Source of the DNA: Synergistota bacterium
Lineage (GTDB): Bacteria > Synergistota > Synergistia > Synergistales > Synergistaceae
Direction: 5' to 3'
NCBI GenBank assembly: GCA_023450745.1
Contig: JAEXGR010000054.1
Coordinates: forward strand, 1 to 64,000
Length of the DNA: 64,000 nucleotides
The notes under the pieces are model-generated. The model was not told the DNA's origin. It was given only the letters and a program-made list of their open reading frames with translations, and did not search any database. This document shows, one piece after another, positions 56,373 through 64,000 of this stretch; positions within the stretch are counted from its first letter, which is position 1; every line of letters begins with the position of its first letter. Both the position numbers and the translations under genes were made by a program.

Positions 56373-57023
56373 TTACATACTGTCGAAGTCGTTTACTATC
56401 TCCAGTTTTTCCAGGTGCCGCGTATAGTTGAGGCCGCAGAGGCAGAACCCCTTTTTCGTGTCGTGCGTTAGGACGCCGTAGGCGGCGTTGTCGAGATGCA
56501 GCCTCCAAAAGCAAGGGCGCTCGATCCCCAAAGCACCGGCCAGCATCGGTTTTAACAGCGCCCGGTGCGATACCAGGGCAATCGTCTTGCCGGCATATTC
56601 CGCCGCGGTCATCTCCAGCTCGCGCAGCGAACGCCGGCGCACCTCCCAAACGCTCTCAGCGCCGCGGACGCGGAGGGACTCCGGGTCTGTCAGCCATGTA
56701 TGCCACATCTCGGGAAATTCTGCGGTAATCTCGCTTTGCAGACGGTTCTCCCACGGTCCGAACGAGATATTTTTAAATCCTTCTTTTATGACCGGCCGGA
56801 TGCCAAGCCGTTCGCCGAGAATTTCGGCGGTCATCATAGCGCGCGACAACGGGCTCGTAACGATATGCTCTATCCCCCGGCCAGCCAAACACTCAGCCAA
56901 CGCCTCCGCCTGCCTGACGCCGTTATCGTTGAGGGGAAAGTCTGCGCAGCCTCTGATGCGCCGTTCTCTGTTTCCCGCGCATTCCCCATGTCTTATGAAA
57001 TATATCGTCGTCTTCTCCGCCAC
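56373..57023 (-). CDS. Histidine phosphatase (phosphoglycerate mutase-like) family protein
   Basis: A 216-aa cytosolic phosphatase. The catalytic RHG motif is YFIRHGECAGNRERRIRG, with the partner residues in VTSPLSRAMMTAEILGERLG, SFGPWENRL and LVSHRALLKPML. Members dephosphorylate sugars, cobamide intermediates (CobC) or other small molecules, and the substrate cannot be chosen here. The start is GTG 57023 with GGAGG 10 nt upstream. It follows the M24 peptidase gene, with a terminator between them. Confidence 0.88.
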   Translation of the reverse strand: MAEKTTIYFIRHGECAGNRERRIRGCADFPLNDNGVRQAEALAECLAGRGIEHIVTSPLSRAMMTAEILGERLGIRPVIKEGFKNISFGPWENRLQSEITAEFPEMWHTWLTDPESLRVRGAESVWEVRRRSLRELEMTAAEYAGKTIALVSHRALLKPMLAGALGIERPCFWRLHLDNAAYGVLTHDTKKGFCLCGLNYTRHLEKLEIVNDFDSM

Positions 57024-57060
57024 CGCATCGTTTCCTCCCGTATCTGCCGCCTTTTAATAT

Positions 57061-57106
57061 ATAAAAGCATTGGGGAAACGCGCCGAATATACGTCATTTC
57101 CCCAAT
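57061..57106 (-). terminator. Terminator-like hairpin after the M24 peptidase gene
   Basis: ATTGGGGAAA (57069-57078) pairs perfectly with TTTCCCCAAT (57097-57106) with an 18-nt loop. GCTTTTATAT follows on the minus strand, about 35 nt after the peptidase stop. Confidence 0.65.
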
Positions 57107-57140
57107 CCCCTTCGCCAGGGTTGCCCCGACGCCGCGGGAA

Positions 57141-58244
57141 TTATCTGATGATCCTCATTTCCCGCGTCGTCTTATTCAGCGCCTCGGCGGTTCCGTCCGC
57201 CTTTACCGCCACCAGGTTTTCAACGCGCATGCCAAACTTTCCTTCGATGTATATGCCCGGCTCGATGCTGAAAACGTTGCCCGGTTTGAGCGGTTTATCG
57301 TTGCCTTCGATGATGTACGGGTTTTCGTGCACCGCGATGCCGACGCCGTGCCCGACGCGGTTGAAGAAATATTTCCCGTAGCCGGCGTCAATTATAACCT
57401 TGCGCGCCGCGCGGTCGACCTCTTCGCCCGTCGCTCCCGGCTGCACCGCGGCCTCTCCCGCCGCCTGCGCCCGGCGGACTATCTCGTATACTTCGCGCTG
57501 CTCCGCGGTCGGCTCGCCGACGAAGAAGGTCCTCGAGGTGTCGGAGCAATAGGATTTATAGCGGCAGCCAAGGTCGAGGATGATGACGTCCTGTTCCTGG
57601 ATGACGCGCTGGTCTCCGCCATAGTGAGGCATGGAGCCGTTAGGGCCGCTGGCGACGATCGGCGAGAAGGACATTTCGTTGCAGCCGGCCTCCTCCAGGA
57701 ACTCGGGAATCTTTTTTACGATGTCGCGCTCTTTCATTCCCGGCTTTATAAAGAGAAAAAGCTTCTCGACGACAGCGTCGATCTGGCGCGCGGCCTCCCT
57801 CAGCCTGTCCAGCTCCCCGGCGTCCTTCTGCGAGCGCATCGGGGCAAGGATATCCTGCCCGTTGACCAGCTGGAGGTCCATCGCGTCGCGCATCGCGAGC
57901 ATATCTACCGCTCTGACGCCGTCGTTGAAGGCGATCTTGCCGCCGAGCACGCCAAGATGCTCGCAGCCGCGCTTGAAGGCGTTCGTGAATCCCTCGTGGT
58001 CGTTCCATTCCGCGTAAAAGGGTACGTCGCCGAAGGCCTTCACGATCTCTTCTTTATAGAGCAGGGGCGTCATTGCAAAGCATTTTCCATTTTTATCGAC
58101 CATCAGCCCGCGCACGCGCTCGTCGGGATGGGTGTCGAGCTCGCCGATATATTCAAGGTCTGCGGAGGGGCCGATATAAAGCGCGTCGAGTCCCCTCTTC
58201 TTCAGTTCTTCCGCAAGTTTCGCTACTCTTTCGGTCCTTATCAT
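57141..58244 (-). CDS. M24-family Xaa-Pro aminopeptidase-like metallopeptidase
   Basis: A 367-aa protein with an N-terminal creatinase-like domain and a C-terminal pita-bread catalytic domain. The five metal ligands are visible: Asp in VIILDLGCRY and CSDTSRTFFVG, His in NRVGHGVGIAVHENPYI, Glu in VFSIEPGIYIEG and Glu in GMRVENLVAV. The ATG at 58244 is chosen because the GGAGG lies 11 nt before it, while the TTG at 58262 overlaps that site. Such enzymes remove N-terminal residues ahead of proline. The gene is divergent from the DUF3798-ABC operon. Confidence 0.9.
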   Translation of the reverse strand: MIRTERVAKLAEELKKRGLDALYIGPSADLEYIGELDTHPDERVRGLMVDKNGKCFAMTPLLYKEEIVKAFGDVPFYAEWNDHEGFTNAFKRGCEHLGVLGGKIAFNDGVRAVDMLAMRDAMDLQLVNGQDILAPMRSQKDAGELDRLREAARQIDAVVEKLFLFIKPGMKERDIVKKIPEFLEEAGCNEMSFSPIVASGPNGSMPHYGGDQRVIQEQDVIILDLGCRYKSYCSDTSRTFFVGEPTAEQREVYEIVRRAQAAGEAAVQPGATGEEVDRAARKVIIDAGYGKYFFNRVGHGVGIAVHENPYIIEGNDKPLKPGNVFSIEPGIYIEGKFGMRVENLVAVKADGTAEALNKTTREMRIIR

Positions 58245-58406
58245 ACACTGATCACCCTCCAAAGATTTTCGGCGCCGTCTGCTTCGCGCGGCGGTTTAAT
58301 AATACCTTATTAAACCCTATCGTTACAATAGTATTAATAATCCTGCCGGTAATGACGGGAATACTTTGAATAATCTGCTTGTACGTACCAAAAAATAAAA
58401 CTTCAA

Positions 58407-58435
58407 TTGACACTTGTCAGCGGATGCCGTAATAT
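58407..58435 (+). promoter_or_regulatory. Sigma-70 promoter of the DUF3798-ABC transporter operon
   Basis: TTGACA (58407-58412), a 17-bp spacer and TAATAT (58430-58435) precede the GTG start by about 46 nt. The -35 is perfect. Confidence 0.8.
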
Positions 58436-58481
58436 TAATCTCAGCAATCCCGCACTTAATCTCAATAAGGAGGCAAAAGTT

Positions 58482-59621
58482 GTGAAGAATCGTTGGATTA
58501 TCACCACGGCAGTCGTTCTTGCGCTCGGTTTCTTTACCGTTGCGTCTCTTGCTCCCGCGGTAGAAGCTGCGGCGAAAAAGGGCAAGGTCGCAATCGTGAC
58601 GAACACCGTTTCGCAGAACGAGGAAGAGTACCGCTCCGCTCAGGAAATGGTCAAAAAGTACGGCGACCGCGTCGTCCACGTCACTTGGCCGGATAACTTC
58701 ATGGCCGAGCAGGAGCAGATGGTAAGTATCGTCGCGAAACTTGCCTATGATCCTGAAATCAAAGCTCTCATCATCAATCAAGCGGTCCCCGGAACCAACG
58801 CCGCCGTAGACAAGCTCCTTGAAACCAGAAAAGACGTTTTCATCGTATACTCCACCCCGCAGGAGAACCCGCCGGACGTCGCGGCCCGCGCCCAGCTCAT
58901 CATTCAGCCTGACGAACTCGGCATGGGAGACGCGATTCCCGTCCAGGCCAAGAAACTCGGAGCGAAGACTTTCGTACACTATTCATTCCCCAGACACATG
59001 TCGCAGGTCCTGCTTTCTTCGCGCAGAGAGCTGATGAAAAAGAAGTGCGCGGCGATCGGGCTTCAGTTCGTCGACGCGACGGCTCCCGACCCCACCGGAG
59101 ACTCGGGCCTTCCCGGCGCCCAGCAGTTCATTCTTGAAGACGTTCCCAAGATGGTAGCCAAGTACGGCAAGGATACGGCGTTCTTCTCCACGAACTGCGC
59201 GATGCAGATTCCGCTCATCAAAGCCGTAGTCGACGCCAAGGCGATCTACCCGCAGCCCTGCTGCCCGTCGCCCTACCATGGATTCCCCACCGCGCTCGGC
59301 ATCCAGTCCAACACCGAAAAACAGGGCAACTTGCAGCACGTCATCGCCGAAACCAAGAAGATCCTCAAGCAGAAGGGCGTTGCCGGCAGACTTTCAACAT
59401 GGCCCGTCCCCGTGGCGATGATGGCGACCGTCGCCGGTACGGAATACGCGATGAAGGTCATCAACGGCGAAGTTCCGTTTGACAAGCTGAACGTTCCCGT
59501 TCTGGAAAAGTGCATGGCCGATTACGCGAAGGTCAAGGTCACGACCAACCCCTACGTAGACGAAGCGGGCAAGAAATATCCGACGTACCTCTTCGTGCTG
59601 ATGGACTTCCTCACATATTAA
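58482..59621 (+). CDS. DUF3798 protein, probable periplasmic binding component of the ABC transporter
   Basis: A 379-aa exported protein of the DUF3798 family. The GTG at 58482 has AGGAGG 8 nt upstream; the signal peptide runs WIITTAVVLALGFFTVASLAPAVEA. The mature part begins KKGKVAIVTNTVSQNEEEYRSA and has alternating strands and helices like type I periplasmic binding proteins (ALIINQAVPGTNAAVDKLLETRKDVFIVYSTP). A Cys pair (YPQPCCPSPYHG) is conspicuous. It lies directly ahead of an ABC ATPase and two permeases with an attenuator-like hairpin between, just as substrate-binding genes usually do. I infer that it is the receptor of that transporter. Confidence 0.85.
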   Translation: MKNRWIITTAVVLALGFFTVASLAPAVEAAAKKGKVAIVTNTVSQNEEEYRSAQEMVKKYGDRVVHVTWPDNFMAEQEQMVSIVAKLAYDPEIKALIINQAVPGTNAAVDKLLETRKDVFIVYSTPQENPPDVAARAQLIIQPDELGMGDAIPVQAKKLGAKTFVHYSFPRHMSQVLLSSRRELMKKKCAAIGLQFVDATAPDPTGDSGLPGAQQFILEDVPKMVAKYGKDTAFFSTNCAMQIPLIKAVVDAKAIYPQPCCPSPYHGFPTALGIQSNTEKQGNLQHVIAETKKILKQKGVAGRLSTWPVPVAMMATVAGTEYAMKVINGEVPFDKLNVPVLEKCMADYAKVKVTTNPYVDEAGKKYPTYLFVLMDFLTY

Positions 59622-59676
59622 TTTTTTGGTGAGGAAGGAGCAAGACAATTCAAGATTTTTAATCCGATCCACAAAA

Positions 59677-59711
59677 GAATTCGCAGGATCCGATTCCTGC
59701 GGATTCTTTTT
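59677..59711 (+). terminator. Attenuator-like terminator between binding protein and ABC genes
   Basis: A 12-bp stem (59677-59688 with 59695-59706, one G-U pair) around a TCCGAT loop is followed by five T. It would stop most transcripts after the DUF3798 gene and give excess binding protein over membrane parts. The rest of 59622-59797 has no gene. Confidence 0.85.
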
Positions 59712-59797
59712 GTCCGCCAGACCGCCGCAAACGCGGCGCGGGATTTTTTTGATCTGCAAAAAATCAACTTTACGGGTAAAAATAGAAAGAGGGGGAA

Positions 59798-61408
59798 ATG
59801 CTGTTGAGCGAAAACCTTCTTTGTTTTCGTAACGTATCGAAGAACTATTACGGGAACAATGTCCTGTCGAACATTAATTTCGATGTGCGCAAGGGCGAGA
59901 TACACGCTCTCATCGGAGAGAATGGGGCGGGTAAATCCACCCTGATGAACATCCTTTTCGGAATGCCCGTCATCCACACGACGGGGGGATATGAGGGCGA
60001 GGTACTCATCGACGGAAAAACGACCGCTATAAAATCGCCGCACGCGGCGATGGAGGCCGGCATCGGCATGGTGCATCAGGAATTTATGCTTATCCCCCAG
60101 TACACGATCGCCGAAAATATAAAACTGAACAGGGAGATAACGTCGCCAAACGTAGTATCGAGGGTCCTCGGCAAAAGGCTGGAAACCATCGATATGGCGA
60201 AAATGAACGCCGACGCGCGCCGCGCCCTGGATAAACTTGACATGAATATCGAGGCGTACACGACCGTCGCGGGACTTCCGGTAGGCCACATGGAGTTTAT
60301 AGAGATAGCAAGAGAGATCGACAAGACGGGGATCAAGATTCTGGTCTTCGACGAACCGACGGCCGTCCTTACCGAGACCGAGGCGCAAAACCTGCTGGCG
60401 GCCATCAAGAGACTCGCGGGAATGGGAATCGGGATCATCTTCATCAGCCACCGGCTTGACGAGATCATAAGCGTCGCCGACCGGGTCACCATCCTCCGCG
60501 ACGGCGAACACGTGGCGACGAAAGACATCGCCGACACGAGCGCGGCCGAGATCGCCGCGCTGATGATCGGCAGAAAGGTCTCTATTGAACGCGGCGGCTT
60601 ATCGCGGCGGAGCATCTCCGACGAAGTAGAACTGCGTATCGACGATCTGCACGTGGCAATGCCCGGGGAACGCGTCCGCGGCATCAGCCTTGACATCAAA
60701 AAGGGCGAGATCGTCGGCATCGGCGGCCTCGCCGGCCAGGGCAAGCTGGGGATCGCAAACGGCATTATGGGCACCTACCCCACCAGGGGCAAGGTGACCT
60801 TTAAGGGCAAAGAGCTCAGGCTGAACGCCCCGCACGCCACCATAGAATCAGGAATAGCCTTCGTCAGTGAAGACCGCAAGGGCGTCGGCCTCCTGCTCAA
60901 CGAATCGATTGAGCTCAACATCGCCTTCACGGCGATGCAGATAAAGGACCGGTTCATGACCAAGGTCGCCGGCATGGCCTTTCAGAACGACCGCGAGATG
61001 AGGGAGCACGCGCTGAAAATGATTAAGGAGCTCGACATCCGCTGCGAGTCGCCGCTGCAGCATACGGGAAGCCTCAGCGGCGGCAATCAGCAAAAGGTCT
61101 GCGTCGCCCGCGCGCTGACGCAGGAGCCAAGCTTCCTCTTCGTCTCCGAACCGACGCGCGGAATAGACATCGGCGCGAAAAAGCTCATCCTCGACCTGCT
61201 GCTCAAGCTCAACGAGGAGCTCGGCATGACGATAGTGATGACCTCCTCCGAATTGGCGGAGCTCCGCAGCATCTGCGACCGGATTGTGATCATCTGCGAA
61301 GGCAAGGTCGGAGGAGTGCTGCCGCCAGACGCTACGGACGCGGAATTCGGGCTTCTGATGTCCGGCAGCAAGGCAAACACCGCTGAAGGGAGTCATGCAA
61401 ATGTCTGA
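59798..61408 (+). CDS. ABC transporter ATP-binding protein, simple sugar/nucleoside type
   Basis: A 536-aa ATPase with two fused nucleotide-binding domains, as in RbsA/BmpB-type importers. Domain 1 has Walker A GENGAGKSTLMN, the signature region LPVGHMEFIEIAREI and Walker B ILVFDEPTAVLT. Domain 2 has the degenerate GGLAGQGKLGIANG, LSGGNQQKVCVARAL and LFVSEPTRGIDIG. Such proteins energise uptake of sugars, nucleosides or purines. The start at 59798 has GAGGGGG only 2 nt away; the in-frame TTG at 59804 is an alternative. It overlaps the first permease gene by 8 bp. Confidence 0.93.
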   Translation: MLLSENLLCFRNVSKNYYGNNVLSNINFDVRKGEIHALIGENGAGKSTLMNILFGMPVIHTTGGYEGEVLIDGKTTAIKSPHAAMEAGIGMVHQEFMLIPQYTIAENIKLNREITSPNVVSRVLGKRLETIDMAKMNADARRALDKLDMNIEAYTTVAGLPVGHMEFIEIAREIDKTGIKILVFDEPTAVLTETEAQNLLAAIKRLAGMGIGIIFISHRLDEIISVADRVTILRDGEHVATKDIADTSAAEIAALMIGRKVSIERGGLSRRSISDEVELRIDDLHVAMPGERVRGISLDIKKGEIVGIGGLAGQGKLGIANGIMGTYPTRGKVTFKGKELRLNAPHATIESGIAFVSEDRKGVGLLLNESIELNIAFTAMQIKDRFMTKVAGMAFQNDREMREHALKMIKELDIRCESPLQHTGSLSGGNQQKVCVARALTQEPSFLFVSEPTRGIDIGAKKLILDLLLKLNEELGMTIVMTSSELAELRSICDRIVIICEGKVGGVLPPDATDAEFGLLMSGSKANTAEGSHANV

Positions 61409-62471
61409 GACAAATGAGAGCACCCTTATGTACAAGGTAAAAGACGTCGTAAGCACCATTGGAATGCCGACGATGATCATCGCCGCCTTCTGGGTGCTTA
61501 CCCTCGTGGGCGGCTACGTCGTCGGCATCTCGATGTCGGCGCTCCTCTCCGACACGATAAAGCGCGCCGGCATGAACGGAATTCTGGTCCTCGCGATGGT
61601 CCCCGCCATCCAGTCCGGAACGGGGCCTAACTTCGCCCTGCCGATAGGCATCGTCTGCGGGCTCTTCGCGATGGTCTGCTCGATAGAGGCCGGCGTCTCG
61701 GGATACGTCTGGCTCCTGCTCTCCTTCGCGATAACCATTCCGCTGGCGATGATCGTCGGCTACGGCTACGGGAAACTGATGAACGCCGTCAAAGGCTCCG
61801 AAATGACGATTGCGACATACACGGGATTTTCCGTCGTCGCCCTCATGTGCCTCGCCTGGCTCATGCTCCCCTTCAAAAACCCCAAGATGGGCTGGTTCAT
61901 CGGCAAGGGACTGCGCGAGACGATACAGCTGGATGCCGTGGGCGCGGCGCAAATCCTCAACAACATTCTGGCCTTCAAGATCGGCGACATCATCATCCCT
62001 ACGGGGCTGCTCTTGTTCTTCGGCTTCTTCTGCGTTCTGGTCTGGCTGTTTTTCCGCTCAAAGATGGGCATCGCCATCTCGGCGGGCGGCATCAATCCAA
62101 AATTCGCCCAGGCCACGGGGCTTGACATCGACCAGAACAGAGTTTACGCGAACATCCTTTCCACCGTTCTCGGAGCGGTCGGGATCATCGTCTACTCCCA
62201 GAGCTTCGGCTACGCCCAGCTTTACACCGCGCCGCTGATGATGGCCTTTCCGGCCGTCGCCGCGGTGCTCATCGGAGGGGCAACCGCCTCGCGCGCGAAG
62301 GTCTCGCACGTCGTCATCGGCGTCTTCCTCTTTCAGGGGCTGCTGACGACGGCGCTTCCTGTGGCGAATGAAATATTCGCGGGGACCGACCTCTCGGAGA
62401 TCATGAGAATGATCATTCAAAACGGCATCATCCTCTACGCGCTGACGCAGGTCAAAGGAGGTGCGAGATAA
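61401..62471 (+). CDS. ABC transporter permease 1 (simple sugar/nucleoside type)
   Basis: A 356-aa membrane protein of the RbsC/BPD_transp_2 family with about eight to ten helices. Typical regions are GMNGILVLAMVPAIQSGTGPNFALPIGIVCGL, YGYGKLMNAVKGSEMTIATYTGFSVVALM and AGGINPKFAQATGLDIDQNRVYANILSTVLGAVGIIVYSQSFG. The ATG at 61401 has GGGAG 8 nt upstream and overlaps the ATPase stop; the earlier ATG at 61395 is too close to that site. It pairs with permease 2. Confidence 0.9.
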   Translation: MSETNESTLMYKVKDVVSTIGMPTMIIAAFWVLTLVGGYVVGISMSALLSDTIKRAGMNGILVLAMVPAIQSGTGPNFALPIGIVCGLFAMVCSIEAGVSGYVWLLLSFAITIPLAMIVGYGYGKLMNAVKGSEMTIATYTGFSVVALMCLAWLMLPFKNPKMGWFIGKGLRETIQLDAVGAAQILNNILAFKIGDIIIPTGLLLFFGFFCVLVWLFFRSKMGIAISAGGINPKFAQATGLDIDQNRVYANILSTVLGAVGIIVYSQSFGYAQLYTAPLMMAFPAVAAVLIGGATASRAKVSHVVIGVFLFQGLLTTALPVANEIFAGTDLSEIMRMIIQNGIILYALTQVKGGAR

Positions 62472-63778
62472 TGGGAGAAATGCTCAGGCCCCAGACTGAA
62501 AACAAAAGCGCCGGACAATGGCTGCTGGACAATATCGTCACGCTGATATTCGTCGCCTTCACGCTCTTCGGCTTCTTCGTTTCGGAAAACGTCTCGCTGC
62601 CCTTCTTCCTTTCCGAACTCTCAAGCCGCATATTCCGCAACTCATTCCTCGTCCTCTCGCTGATCATACCGGTGCTCGCGGGGCTGGGGCTCAACTTCGG
62701 CATCGTCATCGGCGCGATGTCGGGACAGATTGCGATATCGATCATCAGATACTTTGAGCTGGGCGGCATCTCGGGGCTGCTCTACGCCTTCGTGATCGCC
62801 TTCTTCGTGGCGGCGCTCTGCGGATACTTTACCGGGCTTCTCTATAACAAGACCAGAGGCCAGGAGATGATCGCGAGCCTCATCGTCGGCTATTTCGCAA
62901 ACGGCGTCTACCAGTTCCTCTTCCTCTTCGTCGTCGGCGTAATCATCGCCGTTCCCGCGACCCACCCGATGATCAAGCCGGACGGCATCGGCATCCGCAT
63001 GACGGTCGACCTCGTGCCCGTCAAAAGCGGCGGCCTTAAGTACGCTCTTGACAATATCTGGACGATCCCCTTCGTCCACGCGCTGCTGATCACCGCCGCC
63101 GGCATCATCATCTTCACCGCCGTCCGCTGGTGGCTCAACAACAAGAGGGGCGAAAGCTACAAAAACGACAGAAGCGGCCTCATCAGCAACTTCGCGCTCG
63201 GGGCCGTGCTGGCCGCCGTTTCTATCCACGCGATTGCCGCGGGATCGCCGCTGATGATGGTCCGCCGCGTGCCGGTCGTTACGGGGCTGCTGATCGTCGC
63301 GCTCTGCGTCTTCACCGTCCTGATCACGAAGACAAAACTCGGGCAGGATTTCCGCTCCGCCGGATTCAACCAGCACGTTTCGCAGGTCTCCGGCATCAAC
63401 GTCGACCAGACGAGAATCATCGCGACGATGATCTCGACCGTCCTCGCCGCCTGGGGACAGATAATCTACCTCCAGAACATGGGGACGCTCAACACCTACA
63501 ACGCGCACACGCAGATAGGAATGTTCTCCGTCGCCTCGCTGCTCGTCGGCGGCGCCTCCACCTCCAAGGCGAACATCAAAAACGCGATCTTCGGAACGAT
63601 ACTCTTCAACTCGATGTTCATCATGTCTCCCGAGATCGGGCAGTCTCTCTTCGGACAGGCGCTGCTGGGCGAATATTTCAGGACCTTCATGGTCTACGGA
63701 GTCATCGGGCTGGCGCTTGGGCTTTACGTCTGGAAGGCGCTCAAACAGGCAAAAGCGGCGGCGATGGCGGAAGATTAA
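62471..63778 (+). CDS. ABC transporter permease 2 (simple sugar/nucleoside type)
   Basis: A 435-aa membrane protein homologous to permease 1. It has NSFLVLSLIIPVLAGLGLNFGIVIGAMSGQIAI, GYFTGLLYNKTRGQEMIASLIVGYFANG, the hydrophilic loop around residues 215-235 (NNKRGESYKNDRSGL), and FRSAGFNQHVSQVSGINVDQTRIIATMISTVLAAWGQIIY. The start codon shares one base with the permease 1 stop (TAATG), so translation is coupled. It ends the operon; a terminator follows 44 nt after the stop. Confidence 0.9.
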   Translation: MGEMLRPQTENKSAGQWLLDNIVTLIFVAFTLFGFFVSENVSLPFFLSELSSRIFRNSFLVLSLIIPVLAGLGLNFGIVIGAMSGQIAISIIRYFELGGISGLLYAFVIAFFVAALCGYFTGLLYNKTRGQEMIASLIVGYFANGVYQFLFLFVVGVIIAVPATHPMIKPDGIGIRMTVDLVPVKSGGLKYALDNIWTIPFVHALLITAAGIIIFTAVRWWLNNKRGESYKNDRSGLISNFALGAVLAAVSIHAIAAGSPLMMVRRVPVVTGLLIVALCVFTVLITKTKLGQDFRSAGFNQHVSQVSGINVDQTRIIATMISTVLAAWGQIIYLQNMGTLNTYNAHTQIGMFSVASLLVGGASTSKANIKNAIFGTILFNSMFIMSPEIGQSLFGQALLGEYFRTFMVYGVIGLALGLYVWKALKQAKAAAMAED

Positions 63779-63821
63779 AAAAAGAGCCAGCACCGCTCCT
63801 ACCTGCTGGCACAAGAAACCG

Positions 63822-63856
63822 CGGCGGAGGGCTCAAGTGACTCTCCGCCGTTTTTT
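63822..63856 (+). terminator. Rho-independent terminator of the ABC operon
   Basis: CGGCGGAG (63822-63829) pairs with CTCCGCCG (63843-63850), followed by six T. A smaller GCCAGCA/TGCTGGC hairpin precedes it at about 63786-63810. Confidence 0.9.
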
Positions 63857-63937
63857 GCCTTTAAATCCTTTGGCGGCTTACGAAAAAGGGCAACGCAAGC
63901 CCGCCCCGCGGCGGGGCTTGCCGCGCGCAGGCAAAAT

Positions 63938-63975
63938 AAAGCGCTCTCCCGCAAATAACTCGGGAGAGCGCTTTT
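63938..63975. terminator. Bidirectional terminator-like hairpin at the window end
   Basis: AAAGCGCTCTCCCG (63938-63951) pairs perfectly with CGGGAGAGCGCTTT (63961-63974), with A-runs before and T-runs after, so it can work both ways. Minus-strand frames entering from beyond 64000 meet stop codons just before it, so it probably ends a gene outside the window. Between 63857 and 63937 I see only another GC-rich inverted repeat (GCAAGCCC / GGGCTTGC). Confidence 0.75.
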
Positions 63976-64000
63976 ATCTCAGGCGTAAAAAGCTAAGGAA

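Overview
The window reads as chromosome of a diderm anaerobe of the phylum Synergistota, most like Cloacibacillus or a close relative. This is an inference from content. A C1 peptidase ends in a Synerg-CTERM-like sorting tail, and a DUF3798 protein precedes an ABC transporter. TRAP transporters are abundant, a lipid A-type acyltransferase implies an outer membrane, and RpoC is very long (1670 aa). Most of the window is GC-rich. The block from about 41.9 to 48.2 kb is clearly richer in A+T.

Layout. 0-10.2 kb (minus strand): rpoB-rpoC, an L7Ae-like protein, rpsL, rpsG and the first 26 codons of fusA at the window edge, with good sigma-70 promoters ahead of rpoB and ahead of the L7Ae-like gene. 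10.4-16.6 kb: secreted C1 peptidase, XRE regulator, SIMPL protein, and a tight group of YhaM-like exoribonuclease, RluA-type pseudouridine synthase and DUF1847 protein. 16.8-28 kb (plus strand): aminotransferase, mnmE, a lone polyketide-synthase-like acyltransferase, a DctQ/DctM TRAP operon without a receptor, and sbcDC. 28-30.5 kb: a 169-bp MITE with 10-bp target duplications, a 21-bp perfect hairpin, proS and a noncoding island of palindromes. 30.5-42 kb: YerC/TrpR-type regulator, degenerate SDR, YqgF-like protein, LPLAT, AbrB-type membrane protein, a TAXI-TRAP system with two receptors, a second MITE (176 bp, CTAA duplications), two-subunit fumarase, a truncated AbiEi antitoxin and an MFS transporter.

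42.0-56.1 kb (minus strand) is the most interesting region. A GntR/FCD regulator is followed, in gene order, by DUF2848, cupin, PreA-like Fe-S enzyme, EF2563-type molybdenum-hydroxylase accessory protein, three-subunit xanthine-dehydrogenase-family enzyme, nitrilase-family amidase, MttB-family methyltransferase, BCCT transporter, corrinoid protein and a UroD-fold (MtaA/CmuA-type) methyltransferase fused to a thioredoxin-like CxxC domain. The first promoter is a clear TTGACA-17-GATAAT sequence covered by a near-perfect palindrome, and a similar half-site lies ahead of the regulator gene. I infer a regulated route that imports an N-methylated compound, demethylates it through a corrinoid, and hydroxylates, reduces and hydrolyses the remainder. 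The substrate cannot be read from the sequence. The lower-GC methyltransferase half may have been added to an older hydroxylase operon.

56.4-64 kb: histidine phosphatase and M24 peptidase (minus strand), then a DUF3798 putative binding protein with its own promoter, an attenuator-like terminator, and an ABC ATPase with two permeases, closed by terminators.
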